From NCBI RefSeq assembly GCF_023016805.1, contig NZ_JALKCH010000017.1, positions 1 through 40,984 of the forward strand: a stretch of 40,984 bases of DNA. The letters run 5' to 3'. Below the pieces are notes generated by a model. It was not told the origin of the DNA. It did not search any database and was given only the letters and a program-made list of their open reading frames with translations. This document shows, piece after piece, positions 33,532 to 40,984 of the stretch. This stretch comes from Ancylobacter crimeensis. GTDB taxonomy: Bacteria; Pseudomonadota; Alphaproteobacteria; Rhizobiales; Xanthobacteraceae. The first letter of the stretch is position 1, and every line of letters starts with the position of its first letter. A program made the translations under genes and the position numbers.

Positions 33532-33930
33532 TCAGAAGACCGTGAAGAGGACCTCGCCGCCCACGTTCTTCTCGCGGGCTTCGTGGTCCGCCATCACGCC
33601 CTGGGGCGTGGAGACGACAGCGACGCCGAGACCGTTGGCGACGCGGGGAAGGGTCTTGACCGACGAGTAAACGCGGCGGCCCGGCTTGGAGACGCGGGAG
33701 ATCTCGCGGATCACCGGCTCGCCGTCATAGTACTTCAGTTCGATCTCGAACTCGGTGCGGCCATTGACCGGCTCCGAGGCGGAATAGCCCCGGATGAAGC
33801 CTTCGGCAGCGAGCACCTCGAGGACCGAGGCGCGCAGGCGCGAGCCGGGGGTCGAGATCTTTTCCTTGCGACGCATCTGCGCATTGCGGATGCGGGTGAT
33901 GAGATCGCCGATCGGATCGGTCGTGGACAT
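33532..33930 (-). CDS. rpsH: 30S ribosomal protein S8
   Basis: This 132-residue protein has the S8 start [20 protein letters not shown] and the C-terminal [21 protein letters not shown] signature. S8 binds 16S rRNA helix 21 and in E. coli is the translational repressor of the spc operon. Whether that control exists here is unknown. Confidence 0.96.
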   Translation of the reverse strand: MSTTDPIGDLITRIRNAQMRRKEKISTPGSRLRASVLEVLAAEGFIRGYSASEPVNGRTEFEIELKYYDGEPVIREISRVSKPGRRVYSSVKTLPRVANGLGVAVVSTPQGVMADHEAREKNVGGEVLFTVF

Positions 33931-33943
33931 GACTATCCCTCCC

Positions 33944-34249
33944 TCACCAGCTCGACTTCACCAGGCCCGGGACGAGGCCCTGGGAACCCAGCTCACGCAG
34001 CGCGATACGCGACATCTTCAGCTTGCGATAGAACGCACGCGGACGGCCGGTCACTTCGCAACGGTTGCGAACGCGATCCTTCGCCGAGTTGCGCGGAAGC
34101 TCCGCCAGCTTGAGGGTAGCGGCGAAACGCTCCTCAATCGGCACTTCCTTGTTCATCACGAGGGCCTTGAGACGGGCACGCTTACCGGAATAGCTCTTCG
34201 CGAGCTGCCGGCGGTGCTCGTTCTTTTCGACCGAGCTCTTCTTCGCCAT
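33944..34249 (-). CDS. rpsN: 30S ribosomal protein S14
   Basis: This 101-residue protein is the long, zinc-free S14 form: [20 protein letters not shown], then [38 protein letters not shown]. The CxxC pairs of the zinc form are absent, which is normal for this version. The ATG at 34249 is chosen since conserved sequence begins there. Confidence 0.96.
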   Translation of the reverse strand: MAKKSSVEKNEHRRQLAKSYSGKRARLKALVMNKEVPIEERFAATLKLAELPRNSAKDRVRNRCEVTGRPRAFYRKLKMSRIALRELGSQGLVPGLVKSSW

Positions 34250-34307
34250 AGGTTTTGCTCCTAGTCTCCGCGTTTGGGGCTCCCGCCCCACGGCCGGAAG
34301 GGGATGC

Positions 34308-34865
34308 TTACTGACGGAACGGGAAGTTGAAGGCCTTCAGAAGCGCGCGCGCCTCTTCGTCCGTCTTCGCCGTCGTGCAGACGATGATGTCCATGCCCCA
34401 CATCTGATCAACCTTGTCGTAGTTGATCTCGGGGAACACGATGTGCTCCTTGATGCCGAGGGCATAATTGCCGCGGCCGTCGAAGCTCTTCGGGTTCAGG
34501 CCGCGGAAGTCGCGAACACGCGGGAGAGCGATATTCACGAGCCGGTCCACGAACTCGTACATGCGGGTCTTGCGAAGGGTAACCTTCGCGCCGACCGGCT
34601 GGTTCTCGCGCAGCTTGAAGTTCGAGATCGCCTTGCGGGCGCGGGTCACGACCGGCTTCTGGCCGGCGATCTGCGCGAGGTCCCCGGCGGCGGTCTGGAC
34701 CTTCTTGGTATCGGCAGTGGCTTCGCCGACACCCATGTTGATCACGATCTTCTCGATGACCGGCACTTCCATCGGGTTCTTGTACCCGAACTGCTCGATC
34801 ATCGCCTTGCGCACCACGTCCTCGTAATGCGAACGCAGGCGCGGAATGTAAGTCGCCTCAGCCAT
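34308..34865 (-). CDS. rplE: 50S ribosomal protein L5
   Basis: This 185-residue protein binds 5S rRNA and helps bridge to the 30S subunit. It has [40 protein letters not shown] and the conserved end [20 protein letters not shown]. Its start overlaps the rplX stop by 8 bases, so the two are translationally coupled. Confidence 0.96.
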   Translation of the reverse strand: MAEATYIPRLRSHYEDVVRKAMIEQFGYKNPMEVPVIEKIVINMGVGEATADTKKVQTAAGDLAQIAGQKPVVTRARKAISNFKLRENQPVGAKVTLRKTRMYEFVDRLVNIALPRVRDFRGLNPKSFDGRGNYALGIKEHIVFPEINYDKVDQMWGMDIIVCTTAKTDEEARALLKAFNFPFRQ

Positions 34866-35175
34866 CGATCTTCTCCCCCGAGCGCTTGGCGACGCGCACC
34901 TTCGTGCCGTCAGCCTGCACCTGGAAACCGACGCGGGTCGGCTTGCCGTCCTTCGGATCGGCGATCGCGATGTTCGACAGGTTGATCGGGGCCTCCTTGG
35001 AGATGATCCCGCCTTCCTGGTTCGCGCTCTGCCGCTGGTGGCGCTTCACGATGTTCACGCCACGCACGCGCGCGGTGTTGTCCTTCGGAAGCACTTCGAA
35101 CACCTCGCCGGTGCGACCCTTGTCGCGGCCAGCGAGAACGACGACCTTGTCGCCCTTCTTAATCTTCGCGGCCAT
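34858..35175 (-). CDS. rplX: 50S ribosomal protein L24
   Basis: This 105-residue protein has the KOW motif [20 protein letters not shown] and [21 protein letters not shown]24 is an early 50S assembly initiator. The ATG at 35175 shares one base with the rplN stop (TGATG); an upstream GTG is the other option. Confidence 0.96.
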   Translation of the reverse strand: MAAKIKKGDKVVVLAGRDKGRTGEVFEVLPKDNTARVRGVNIVKRHQRQSANQEGGIISKEAPINLSNIAIADPKDGKPTRVGFQVQADGTKVRVAKRSGEKIDG

Positions 35176-35543
35176 CACAGCACCTCCGGCGCCAGCGAAA
35201 TGATCTTCATGTGGTTCTTGGCACGCAACTCGCGCGGCACGGGCCCGAAGATACGGGTGCCGACCGGCTCCTTGTTGTTGTTGATCAGCACGGCCGCATT
35301 GCGGTCGAAGCGGATCACCGTGCCGTCCACGCGACGGATGTCCTTGGCCGTACGAACGACCACGGCCTTCATCACATCGCCCTTCTTCACGCGGCCGCGC
35401 GGAATAGCCTCTTTCACCGACACCACGATGATGTCGCCGACATGGGCGTATTTACGCTTCGACCCGCCAAGCACCTTGATGCACATGACGCGACGCGCGC
35501 CGGAATTGTCCGCGACGTCGAGATTGGTCTGCATCTGGATCAT
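35175..35543 (-). CDS. rplN: 50S ribosomal protein L14
   Basis: This 122-residue protein matches L14 over its whole length: [40 protein letters not shown], then [20 protein letters not shown]. It forms part of an inter-subunit bridge. It follows a 99-base gap after rpsQ, the boundary between S10- and spc-type segments, and overlaps rplX by one base. Confidence 0.97.
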   Translation of the reverse strand: MIQMQTNLDVADNSGARRVMCIKVLGGSKRKYAHVGDIIVVSVKEAIPRGRVKKGDVMKAVVVRTAKDIRRVDGTVIRFDRNAAVLINNNKEPVGTRIFGPVPRELRAKNHMKIISLAPEVL

Positions 35544-35626
35544 GATGCACCTTTTTCTCTTTAACTTGCGCGCAACCGGCGAACCGGCGCACCCTCAACC
35601 CCGTTTCCGGGAGCCCAATAAGACCG

Positions 35627-35644
35627 GAGGCTCCGAAGAGCCTC
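35627..35644 (-). terminator. UUCG-loop hairpin at the rpsQ stop
   Basis: The minus-strand RNA has a 7-bp stem (GAGGCUC / GAGCCUC) closed by a UUCG tetraloop, starting within the rpsQ stop codon. No T-tract follows directly. It may stabilise the upstream S10-type transcript or partly terminate it before rplN. Confidence 0.45.
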
Positions 35645-35891
35645 AGACCTCGACCCGCTTCTCGCCCTGGACCACGATCCAGTGCTTAAGCTTGGACAGA
35701 GGACGGCTTTCCTCGATCCACACCGTGTCGCCTTCCTTCCAGGAGTTCGCCTCGTCGTGGGCGTGGTACTTCTTGGAACGGCGAACGGTCTTCTTGAGCA
35801 GCGGATGCGTGAAACGACGCTCGACACGAACCACGACGGTCTTGTCCTGCTTGTCGCTCACCACGACGCCCTGCAGCAAACGCTTCGGCAT
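35643..35891 (-). CDS. rpsQ: 30S ribosomal protein S17
   Basis: This 82-residue OB-fold protein has [40 protein letters not shown], and [14 protein letters not shown]. It is a primary 16S rRNA binder. It is the last gene before the 99-base gap to rplN, and its stop lies in a UUCG-loop hairpin. Confidence 0.96.
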   Translation of the reverse strand: MPKRLLQGVVVSDKQDKTVVVRVERRFTHPLLKKTVRRSKKYHAHDEANSWKEGDTVWIEESRPLSKLKHWIVVQGEKRVEV

Positions 35892-35901
35892 CGTTATCTC
35901 C

Positions 35902-36111
35902 TCACTTCGTCTTGGCCGCGGAAGCGACCTTCTGCGCCTGGACCGTCTTCAGCCGCGCGATGTCGCGACGGACCTGGCGGACACGGGCGGTGTTCTCGAG
36001 CTGGCCGGTGGCACGCTGGAAGCGCAGGTTGAACTGCTCCTTCTTCAGCGCCAGAAGCTCGTCCGAGAGCTCGTCGGCCGTCTTCGTCCGAATATCGGAA
36101 GCCTTCGTCAT
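35902..36111 (-). CDS. rpmC: 50S ribosomal protein L29
   Basis: This 69-residue two-helix protein has [40 protein letters not shown], then [12 protein letters not shown]. It lies by the exit tunnel. The ATG at 36111 is the first that gives only conserved L29 sequence. Confidence 0.96.
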   Translation of the reverse strand: MTKASDIRTKTADELSDELLALKKEQFNLRFQRATGQLENTARVRQVRRDIARLKTVQAQKVASAAKTK

Positions 36112-36121
36112 GTCTGCCTCC

Positions 36122-36535
36122 TCACTCGGCGATGCGTTCGACGAAACGGGTCTTGATCGGCAGCTTGGCGGCGGCGAGGGTAAGCGCCTCCTTGGCCAGC
36201 TCCTGATTGACACCGTCGATCTCGAACATGATACGACCAGGCTTGACCTTGGCGGCCCAGAATTCGGGAGCGCCCTTGCCCTTGCCCATGCGGACTTCGG
36301 TCGGCTTCTTCGACACCGGCACGTCCGGGAACACGCGGATCCACACCCGGCCCGCACGCTTCATGTGACGGGTGAGGGCGCGACGCGCAGCCTCGATCTG
36401 ACGAGCGGTCACCCGCTCGGGCTCAAGTGCCTTGAGCCCGAACTGGCCGAAATTGAGGTCAGTCCCGCCTTTCGCGGTGCCGTGGATCCGGCCCTTGAAC
36501 TGCTTGCGGAACTTCGTGCGCTTCGGTTGCAGCAT
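36122..36535 (-). CDS. rplP: 50S ribosomal protein L16
   Basis: This 137-residue protein starts [20 protein letters not shown] and contains [20 protein letters not shown] and [20 protein letters not shown]. It shapes the A-site region of the 50S subunit. The length is normal; it is 30 bases after rpsC. Confidence 0.97.
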   Translation of the reverse strand: MLQPKRTKFRKQFKGRIHGTAKGGTDLNFGQFGLKALEPERVTARQIEAARRALTRHMKRAGRVWIRVFPDVPVSKKPTEVRMGKGKGAPEFWAAKVKPGRIMFEIDGVNQELAKEALTLAAAKLPIKTRFVERIAE

Positions 36536-36565
36536 GTCGCGCCTCTTATTCCTTTATGCGTGGAC

Positions 36566-37273
36566 TCACGCCGCGTCGCGGCGCGAGGAACGACCACCCG
36601 ACGGCTCGCTGTCCGAATGACGCTTGTCCTGCGCCATCGGGTCGTGCTCGAGGATTTCGCCCTTGAAGATCCAGACCTTCACACCGCAGGTGCCGTAGGT
36701 CGTGAAGGCGGTCGCAGTACCGTAATCTACGTCCGCGCGCAAGGTGTGAAGTGGCACACGGCCCTCACGATACCACTCGAGACGCGCAATTTCTGCTCCG
36801 CCAAGGCGGCCAGCGCAGTTGATGCGGATCCCTTCGGCGCCGAGACGCATCGCGGACTGCACCGCACGCTTCATCGCGCGGCGGAAAGCGACGCGACGCT
36901 CGAGCTGCTGCGCAATCGATTCGGCGACCAGGCGGGCGTCGATCTCGGGCTTGCGGATCTCGACGATGTTGATGAACACCTCCGAGTTGGTCATCTCGGC
37001 GACGACCTTTCGCAGCTTCTCGATGTCCGCGCCCTTCTTGCCGATCACCACGCCCGGGCGGGCCGAGTAGATGGTGACGCGGCACTTCTTGTGCGGACGC
37101 TCGATGACGATCTTCGAGACAGCAGCCTGCTTCAGCAGCTTCTGCAGCTTCTCGCGGATCTTGATGTCTTCGTGCAGCAGCTGGCCGTACTCGCCCTTGC
37201 TCGCGAACCAGCGCGAATCCCAGGTGCGATTGATGCCGAGACGCAGCCCGACCGGATTGACCTTCTGACCCAT
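36566..37273 (-). CDS. rpsC: 30S ribosomal protein S3
   Basis: This 235-residue protein has [20 protein letters not shown], the KH domain with [20 protein letters not shown], and the C-terminal domain [21 protein letters not shown]3 lies at the mRNA entry pore. It overlaps the rplV stop by one base. The Arg/Ser-rich tail is a usual alphaproteobacterial extension. Confidence 0.97.
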   Translation of the reverse strand: MGQKVNPVGLRLGINRTWDSRWFASKGEYGQLLHEDIKIREKLQKLLKQAAVSKIVIERPHKKCRVTIYSARPGVVIGKKGADIEKLRKVVAEMTNSEVFINIVEIRKPEIDARLVAESIAQQLERRVAFRRAMKRAVQSAMRLGAEGIRINCAGRLGGAEIARLEWYREGRVPLHTLRADVDYGTATAFTTYGTCGVKVWIFKGEILEHDPMAQDKRHSDSEPSGGRSSRRDAA

Positions 37274-37653
37274 CAGGCCTTCTCCCCGACTTCACGCACC
37301 ACGATGGTGATGTGCGAGAACGGCTTCTCGATGCGGCTCGCCCGACCACGGGCGCGCGCTGCGAAGCGCTTCATGACGATGCCCTTGCCGACATGGGCCT
37401 CGGCGACGACGAGATCGTCGACATCGAGGTCATGATTGTTCTCGGCATTGGCGATGGCCGACTCAAGACACTTCTTCACGTCTCCGGCGATCCGCTTGCG
37501 CGAGAACTCCAGATCCGCAAGTGCCGTCGCCACCTTCTTGCCCCGGATGAGGCCGGCGACGAGGTTGAGCTTCTGGGGGCTGATGCGGAGATTCCGCGCA
37601 ACCGCCTTGGCCTCCGTATCCGCGAGCGTGCGCGGACGAGCTGCCTTACCCAT
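37273..37653 (-). CDS. rplV: 50S ribosomal protein L22
   Basis: This 126-residue protein has [20 protein letters not shown], the [20 protein letters not shown] segment and the hook [21 protein letters not shown]22 lines the exit tunnel. It is 11 bases after rpsS and shares one base with rpsC. Confidence 0.97.
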   Translation of the reverse strand: MGKAARPRTLADTEAKAVARNLRISPQKLNLVAGLIRGKKVATALADLEFSRKRIAGDVKKCLESAIANAENNHDLDVDDLVVAEAHVGKGIVMKRFAARARGRASRIEKPFSHITIVVREVGEKA

Positions 37654-37664
37654 GATTCTTGCCC

Positions 37665-37943
37665 TTACTTCCGCTTGGCCTTCTTGTCCGCCGCGTGCCC
37701 GTAATAGGTACGGGTCGGGGCGAACTCGCCGAACTTGTGGCCGACCATGTCCTCGTTCACCGAGACCGGGACATGCTTGTTGCCGTTATAGACACCGAAC
37801 GTGATGCCCACGAACTGGGGCAGGATCGTGGAGCGACGGCTCCAGATCTTGACCACGTCGTGACGCCCGGAGCCGCGAGCAGCTTCCGCCTTCTTGAGGA
37901 GGTAGCCGTCGACGAACGGACCTTTCCAGATCGAACGAGCCAT
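37665..37943 (-). CDS. rpsS: 30S ribosomal protein S19
   Basis: This 92-residue protein has [40 protein letters not shown], and [20 protein letters not shown]. It sits on the 30S head and contacts tRNA. It lies between rplB and rplV as usual. Confidence 0.97.
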   Translation of the reverse strand: MARSIWKGPFVDGYLLKKAEAARGSGRHDVVKIWSRRSTILPQFVGITFGVYNGNKHVPVSVNEDMVGHKFGEFAPTRTYYGHAADKKAKRK

Positions 37944-37960
37944 TCTCTAGCTTCCCTCGC

Positions 37961-38794
37961 TCACTTCTTGCGTGCGTGCCGGCTGGACACGATGAACTTG
38001 CCGGTCTGCTTGTTCTTCCGGGTCTTCTTGCCCTTCGTGGGGAAGCCCCACGGGGTGACCGGATGACGACCGCCCGAGGTACGGCCTTCGCCGCCGCCAT
38101 GGGGATGGTCGACCGGGTTCATGGTGACGCCGCGGTTATGCGGGCGACGGCCCAGCCAGCGCTTGCGGCCGGCCTTGCCGAGGTTCGTGTTCATGTGGTC
38201 GGGGTTCGAGACCGCGCCCACCGTACCGAAGCACTCGCCATGGACCAGACGCTGCTCGCCCGAGTTCAGGCGAACGATGACGTAGCCCTGGTCGCGACCC
38301 ACGATCTGCGCATAGGAGCCGGCCGAACGGGCGATCTGACCGCCCTTGCCGATCTTCAGCTCCACATTGTGCACGATCGTGCCGACGGGCAGGTTGCCCA
38401 GCGGCGCCGCATTGCCCGGCTTCACGTCCACGTTCTTGCCGGCGACAACGGAGTCGCCGACCGCGAGGCGCTGCGGAGCCAGGATATAGGCAAGTTCACC
38501 GTCCTCGTACTTCAGGAGGGCGATGAAGGCGGTGCGGTTCGGATCGTACTCGATCCGCTCCACGACGGCGGGGACGTCGCGCTTGGTGCGCTTGAAGTCC
38601 ACCACGCGATAGGTCTGCTTGTGGCCGCCGCCACGGAACCGCACCGTGATGCGGCCGAGGTTATTGCGGCCGCCGGCCGAGCTCTTGCCCTCGGTGAGGG
38701 ACTTAACCGGCTTGCCCTTGTACAGGCCGGACCGGTCGACGATCACGAGCTGGCGAAGGCCCGGCGTCACCGGCTTGAAGGTCTTGAGCGCCAT
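37961..38794 (-). CDS. rplB: 50S ribosomal protein L2
   Basis: This 277-residue protein has [40 protein letters not shown] and the peptidyl-transferase-region signature [20 protein letters not shown]. The conserved His in the PHGGG segment is present. The length is standard. Confidence 0.97.
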   Translation of the reverse strand: MALKTFKPVTPGLRQLVIVDRSGLYKGKPVKSLTEGKSSAGGRNNLGRITVRFRGGGHKQTYRVVDFKRTKRDVPAVVERIEYDPNRTAFIALLKYEDGELAYILAPQRLAVGDSVVAGKNVDVKPGNAAPLGNLPVGTIVHNVELKIGKGGQIARSAGSYAQIVGRDQGYVIVRLNSGEQRLVHGECFGTVGAVSNPDHMNTNLGKAGRKRWLGRRPHNRGVTMNPVDHPHGGGEGRTSGGRHPVTPWGFPTKGKKTRKNKQTGKFIVSSRHARKK

Positions 38795-38819
38795 GTCTCT
38801 GTTCCCTTTAAGCTACGGC

Positions 38820-39116
38820 TCACAGACCGGACGTGATGTCGATGGTGTGGCCCTCGACGAGGGTCACGACCGCCTTCTTCACGTCGTTCTGCACGCCCTT
38901 GCGGCCCTTGAAGACCTTCGTCTTCCCCTTGCGGACCAGCGTGTTGACGCTCTTCACCTTGACGTCGAAGAGCTTCTCGACCGCCTCCTTGATCTGCGGC
39001 TTGGTAGCCGTCAGAGCAACCTTGAAGACGACCTTGTTCTGCTCGGACGCATTCGTGGCCTTCTCGGTGATGACCGGAGACACGATCACGTCGTAGTGGC
39101 GCGGTTCGAGACTCAT
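38820..39116 (-). CDS. rplW: 50S ribosomal protein L23
   Basis: This 98-residue protein has [40 protein letters not shown], then [20 protein letters not shown]. It is the docking site for trigger factor and SRP at the tunnel exit. The ATG at 39116 overlaps the rplD stop by 4 bases. Confidence 0.96.
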   Translation of the reverse strand: MSLEPRHYDVIVSPVITEKATNASEQNKVVFKVALTATKPQIKEAVEKLFDVKVKSVNTLVRKGKTKVFKGRKGVQNDVKKAVVTLVEGHTIDITSGL

Positions 39117-39733
39117 TTGAAGCGCGCCTCCAGCGCATCGACAGCCGCCTTGGTCAGCACCAGGGTCTGACGGCGAAGGATGTCGTAGACATTGATGCCC
39201 TGGACGGGCAGCACGTCGAAATGGCCGATGTTGCGCGAGGCGAGACCGAAATTGAGGTCGACCTCGGCACCGGAGATGACCAGCGCGTTCGAGATGCCGA
39301 GGCCAGCGAGCCGGTCCTTCAACAGCTTGGTCTTCGGCTCGGCCAGCGTCGCATCGTCGAGGACGATGATGCTCTGATCCTTCGCCTTGCTCGACAGCGC
39401 ATGCTTCAGCGCGAGCGCGCGGACCTTCTTGGGAAGCTCCGAGGCGTGGCTGCGCTGGACCGGGCCGAACGCCTTGGCGCCGCCGCGGAACTGCGGAGCG
39501 GAAGCCGCGCCGTGACGCGCGCCGCCGGTGCCCTTCTGCTTGTACATCTTCCGCTTGGTGCGGTTGACGTCCGCGCGCGACAGTGTCTGGTGCGTGCCGG
39601 CCTGGCGGCGCGACAGCTGCCACACCACGCAGCGGTGCAGAATATCCTGGCGCGGCTCGAGACCGAAGATCTCGTCCGACAGGGTCACGGAACCGGCGTC
39701 GGTCCCTTCAAGAGTCTTGACGGCGAGTTCCAT
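39113..39733 (-). CDS. rplD: 50S ribosomal protein L4
   Basis: This 206-residue protein has the tunnel loop segment [40 protein letters not shown], and [20 protein letters not shown]. In E. coli L4 also represses its own operon; whether that holds here cannot be seen. The ATG at 39733 shares one base with the rplC stop and overlaps rplW by 4 bases. Confidence 0.96.
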   Translation of the reverse strand: MELAVKTLEGTDAGSVTLSDEIFGLEPRQDILHRCVVWQLSRRQAGTHQTLSRADVNRTKRKMYKQKGTGGARHGAASAPQFRGGAKAFGPVQRSHASELPKKVRALALKHALSSKAKDQSIIVLDDATLAEPKTKLLKDRLAGLGISNALVISGAEVDLNFGLASRNIGHFDVLPVQGINVYDILRRQTLVLTKAAVDALEARFK

Positions 39734-40461
39734 CACACGCCCTCCTCGGCAGTGGCTTCCACCGGAGCCTCGGCGGCAGCCTCGCCCGGAATCCGGAACT
39801 TGCCCGGCTTCGGCGCGTCGGCCGGCAGCTTCTTCTTCACGGCATCGGCGACCAGGATCCAGCCGCCCTTGTGGCCCGGCACCGCACCCTCGACCGCGAT
39901 CAGGCCACGCTCGACATCGGTGAGCACGACCTTGAGATTCTGGGTGGTGACGGTCTCGACGCCCATGTGACCGGGCATCTTCTTGTTCTTGAAGGTCTTG
40001 CCGGGGTCCTGACGACCACCGGTAGAACCGATCGAACGGTGGGAGATCGACACGCCGTGGGTGGCACGCAGACCGCCGAAGTTGTGACGCTTCATACCAC
40101 CGGCGAAGCCCTTACCGGTCGAGGTGCCGGTCACGTCGACGAACTGGCCGACGACGAAGTGATCGACCGTCAGCTCGGCGCCGACCGGGATCAGACCTTC
40201 TTCCTCAACGCGGAATTCCGCGAGCTTGCGCTTGGGCTCCACCTTCGCGACCGCGAAGTGGCCCCGCATCGCGCGGGTGGTGTTCTGCGGCTTCGCCGAA
40301 CCGACGCCGAGCTGAACGGCGACATAGCCGTTCTTGTCCAGCGTACGGTGGGCAACCACCTGGCAATTATCGACTTTCAGCACAGTGACCGGAATGTGCT
40401 CACCAGCATCGGTAAAGATGCGGGTCATTCCGACCTTCTGGGCGATGACGCCTGACCGCAT
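39733..40461 (-). CDS. rplC: 50S ribosomal protein L3
   Basis: This 242-residue protein has [60 protein letters not shown], and [20 protein letters not shown]. The start at 40461 has GAGGGGA upstream. The C-terminal Ala/Glu-rich tail is longer than in E. coli, as usual in Rhizobiales. Confidence 0.97.
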   Translation of the reverse strand: MRSGVIAQKVGMTRIFTDAGEHIPVTVLKVDNCQVVAHRTLDKNGYVAVQLGVGSAKPQNTTRAMRGHFAVAKVEPKRKLAEFRVEEEGLIPVGAELTVDHFVVGQFVDVTGTSTGKGFAGGMKRHNFGGLRATHGVSISHRSIGSTGGRQDPGKTFKNKKMPGHMGVETVTTQNLKVVLTDVERGLIAVEGAVPGHKGGWILVADAVKKKLPADAPKPGKFRIPGEAAAEAPVEATAEEGV

Positions 40462-40486
40462 GGCCGTGTCCCCTCGCCTTCCCAAA

Positions 40487-40795
40487 TCAGAGCTTGATCT
40501 CGACGTCGACGCCGGCGGCGAGGTCGAGCTTCATCAGCGCGTCCACCGTCTGGGGCGTCGGGTCGACGATATCGAGAAGGCGCTTATGCGTGCGCATCTC
40601 GAACTGTTCACGAGACTTCTTATCCACGTGAGGCGAGCGGTTGACCGTGAACCTCTCGATCCGCGTCGGCAGCGGAATCGGGCCGCGGACCTGGGCGCCC
40701 GTGCGCTTCGCCGTATTGACGATTTCGCGCGTCGAGGCGTCCAGGATGCGATGGTCGAACGCCTTGAGGCGGATCCGGATGTTCTGGCCGTTCAT
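40487..40795 (-). CDS. rpsJ: 30S ribosomal protein S10
   Basis: This 102-residue protein has [40 protein letters not shown] and the conserved [20 protein letters not shown]. It heads the S10 operon and in E. coli also pairs with NusB in antitermination. A promoter should lie between the tuf terminator and 40796, but no clear boxes are visible. Confidence 0.97.
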   Translation of the reverse strand: MNGQNIRIRLKAFDHRILDASTREIVNTAKRTGAQVRGPIPLPTRIERFTVNRSPHVDKKSREQFEMRTHKRLLDIVDPTPQTVDALMKLDLAAGVDVEIKL

Positions 40796-40862
40796 TTTTC
40801 TTCAGGCTCCCAGAGGGTGGCCACGTTTGGGCTCGCCAATGGAACTCAATCAAGAGGTCCAC

Positions 40863-40896
40863 GAAAAAGGGGCGCGCCGGCAAGCCGAGCGCCCCT
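40863..40896 (-). terminator. Terminator between tuf and rpsJ
   Basis: An 8-bp stem (AGGGGCGC / GCGCCCCT), with a smaller GCCGGC element in the loop, is followed on the minus strand by TTTTT. It starts 15 bases after the tuf stop and separates tuf from the S10 operon. Confidence 0.85.
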
Positions 40897-40910
40897 CGGG
40901 ATGGCTTCGA

Positions 40911-40984
40911 TCACTCGATGATGGAGGCGACGACGCCTGCACCGACGGTGCGGCCGCCTTCGCGGATGGCGAAGCGCAGCTTCT
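40911..40984 (-). CDS. tuf: Elongation factor Tu, C-terminal end (cut by the window edge)
   Basis: The last 23 codons read [20 protein letters not shown] then IIE and stop, which is the conserved end of EF-Tu. The rest lies beyond the window. Its position before rpsJ is the usual one for tuf in alphaproteobacteria. Confidence 0.9.
   Translation of the reverse strand, partial: KLRFAIREGGRTVGAGVVASIIE

Noticed and set aside
33944..34249. S14 lacks zinc-binding CxxC pairs
   Set aside because: This is the standard zinc-free form of S14, not a loss.
39733..40461. Extra C-terminal Ala/Glu-rich tails on L3 and L17 as possible fusions
   Set aside because: Such tails are common in alphaproteobacterial versions of these proteins.
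1..40984. CRISPR arrays, tRNA or rRNA genes, insertion sequences
   Set aside because: I saw no regular repeat-spacer series, no tRNA-like cloverleaf next to the prophage remnant, and no transposase or terminal repeats. A tRNA or attachment-site search by program would settle this.

Overview
The window is GC-rich and reads as the chromosome of an alphaproteobacterium, most likely of the order Hyphomicrobiales (Rhizobiales). The evidence is a ribosomal S10-spc-alpha block with alphaproteobacterial gene content (adk after secY, no rpsD between rpsK and rpoA), a Rhizobium-style dctA/dctBD locus with a sigma-54 promoter, and a promoter of the EcfG general-stress type. A Xanthobacteraceae-like host (Ancylobacter/Starkeya/Xanthobacter) is a guess from overall look only.

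Positions 1-9.5 kb are accessory DNA. A RelE-like toxin with an Xre antitoxin (358-1002) is followed by an Xre-ImmA/IrrE protease with a DUF4411 PIN-like partner (1497-3160). This second module is bracketed by two fragments of phage/plasmid ParB-associated genes. A minus-strand, tightly coupled prophage remnant runs from 8839 down to 3420. It holds an HTH protein, two phage-type hypothetical proteins, a gene joining the N-terminal half of a portal protein to the C-terminal half of a terminase, a protein with four tandem C-x2-C/C-x3-C zinc modules, a short head-tail-like protein, a small exported hydrophobic peptide, and a 212-residue protein that resembles the HslV/proteasome Ntn-hydrolase fold. 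A decayed AbrB/Doc toxin-antitoxin pair (8922-9496) lies directly against dctD.

From 9.5 to 14.3 kb is C4-dicarboxylate uptake: dctB-dctD on the minus strand and dctA on the plus strand, with a consensus sigma-54 promoter and a palindromic upstream site between them. From 14.3 to 18.2 kb is a group of envelope or stress proteins (YflT-like glycine-zipper protein, PepSY-like periplasmic protein, cardiolipin synthase, Tat-exported Arg-rich protein, PRC-barrel protein); two carry EcfG-type promoter matches. From 18.2 to 26.4 kb are a polysaccharide deacetylase, an unassigned 310-residue protein, a polyprenyl-phosphate sugar transferase, an RluC-type pseudouridine synthase, rarA and a DegQ-type protease.

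From 26.5 kb to the end is the ribosomal superoperon, all on the minus strand: the tuf 3' end, a terminator, rpsJ-rplCDWB-rpsS-rplV-rpsC-rplP-rpmC-rpsQ, rplNXE-rpsNH-rplFR-rpsE-rpmD-rplO-secY-adk, and rpsM-rpsK-rpoA-rplQ, ending in an intrinsic terminator. Several gaps in this block carry hairpins, and the rpsK-rpoA gap has four mutually competing arms in attenuator order.
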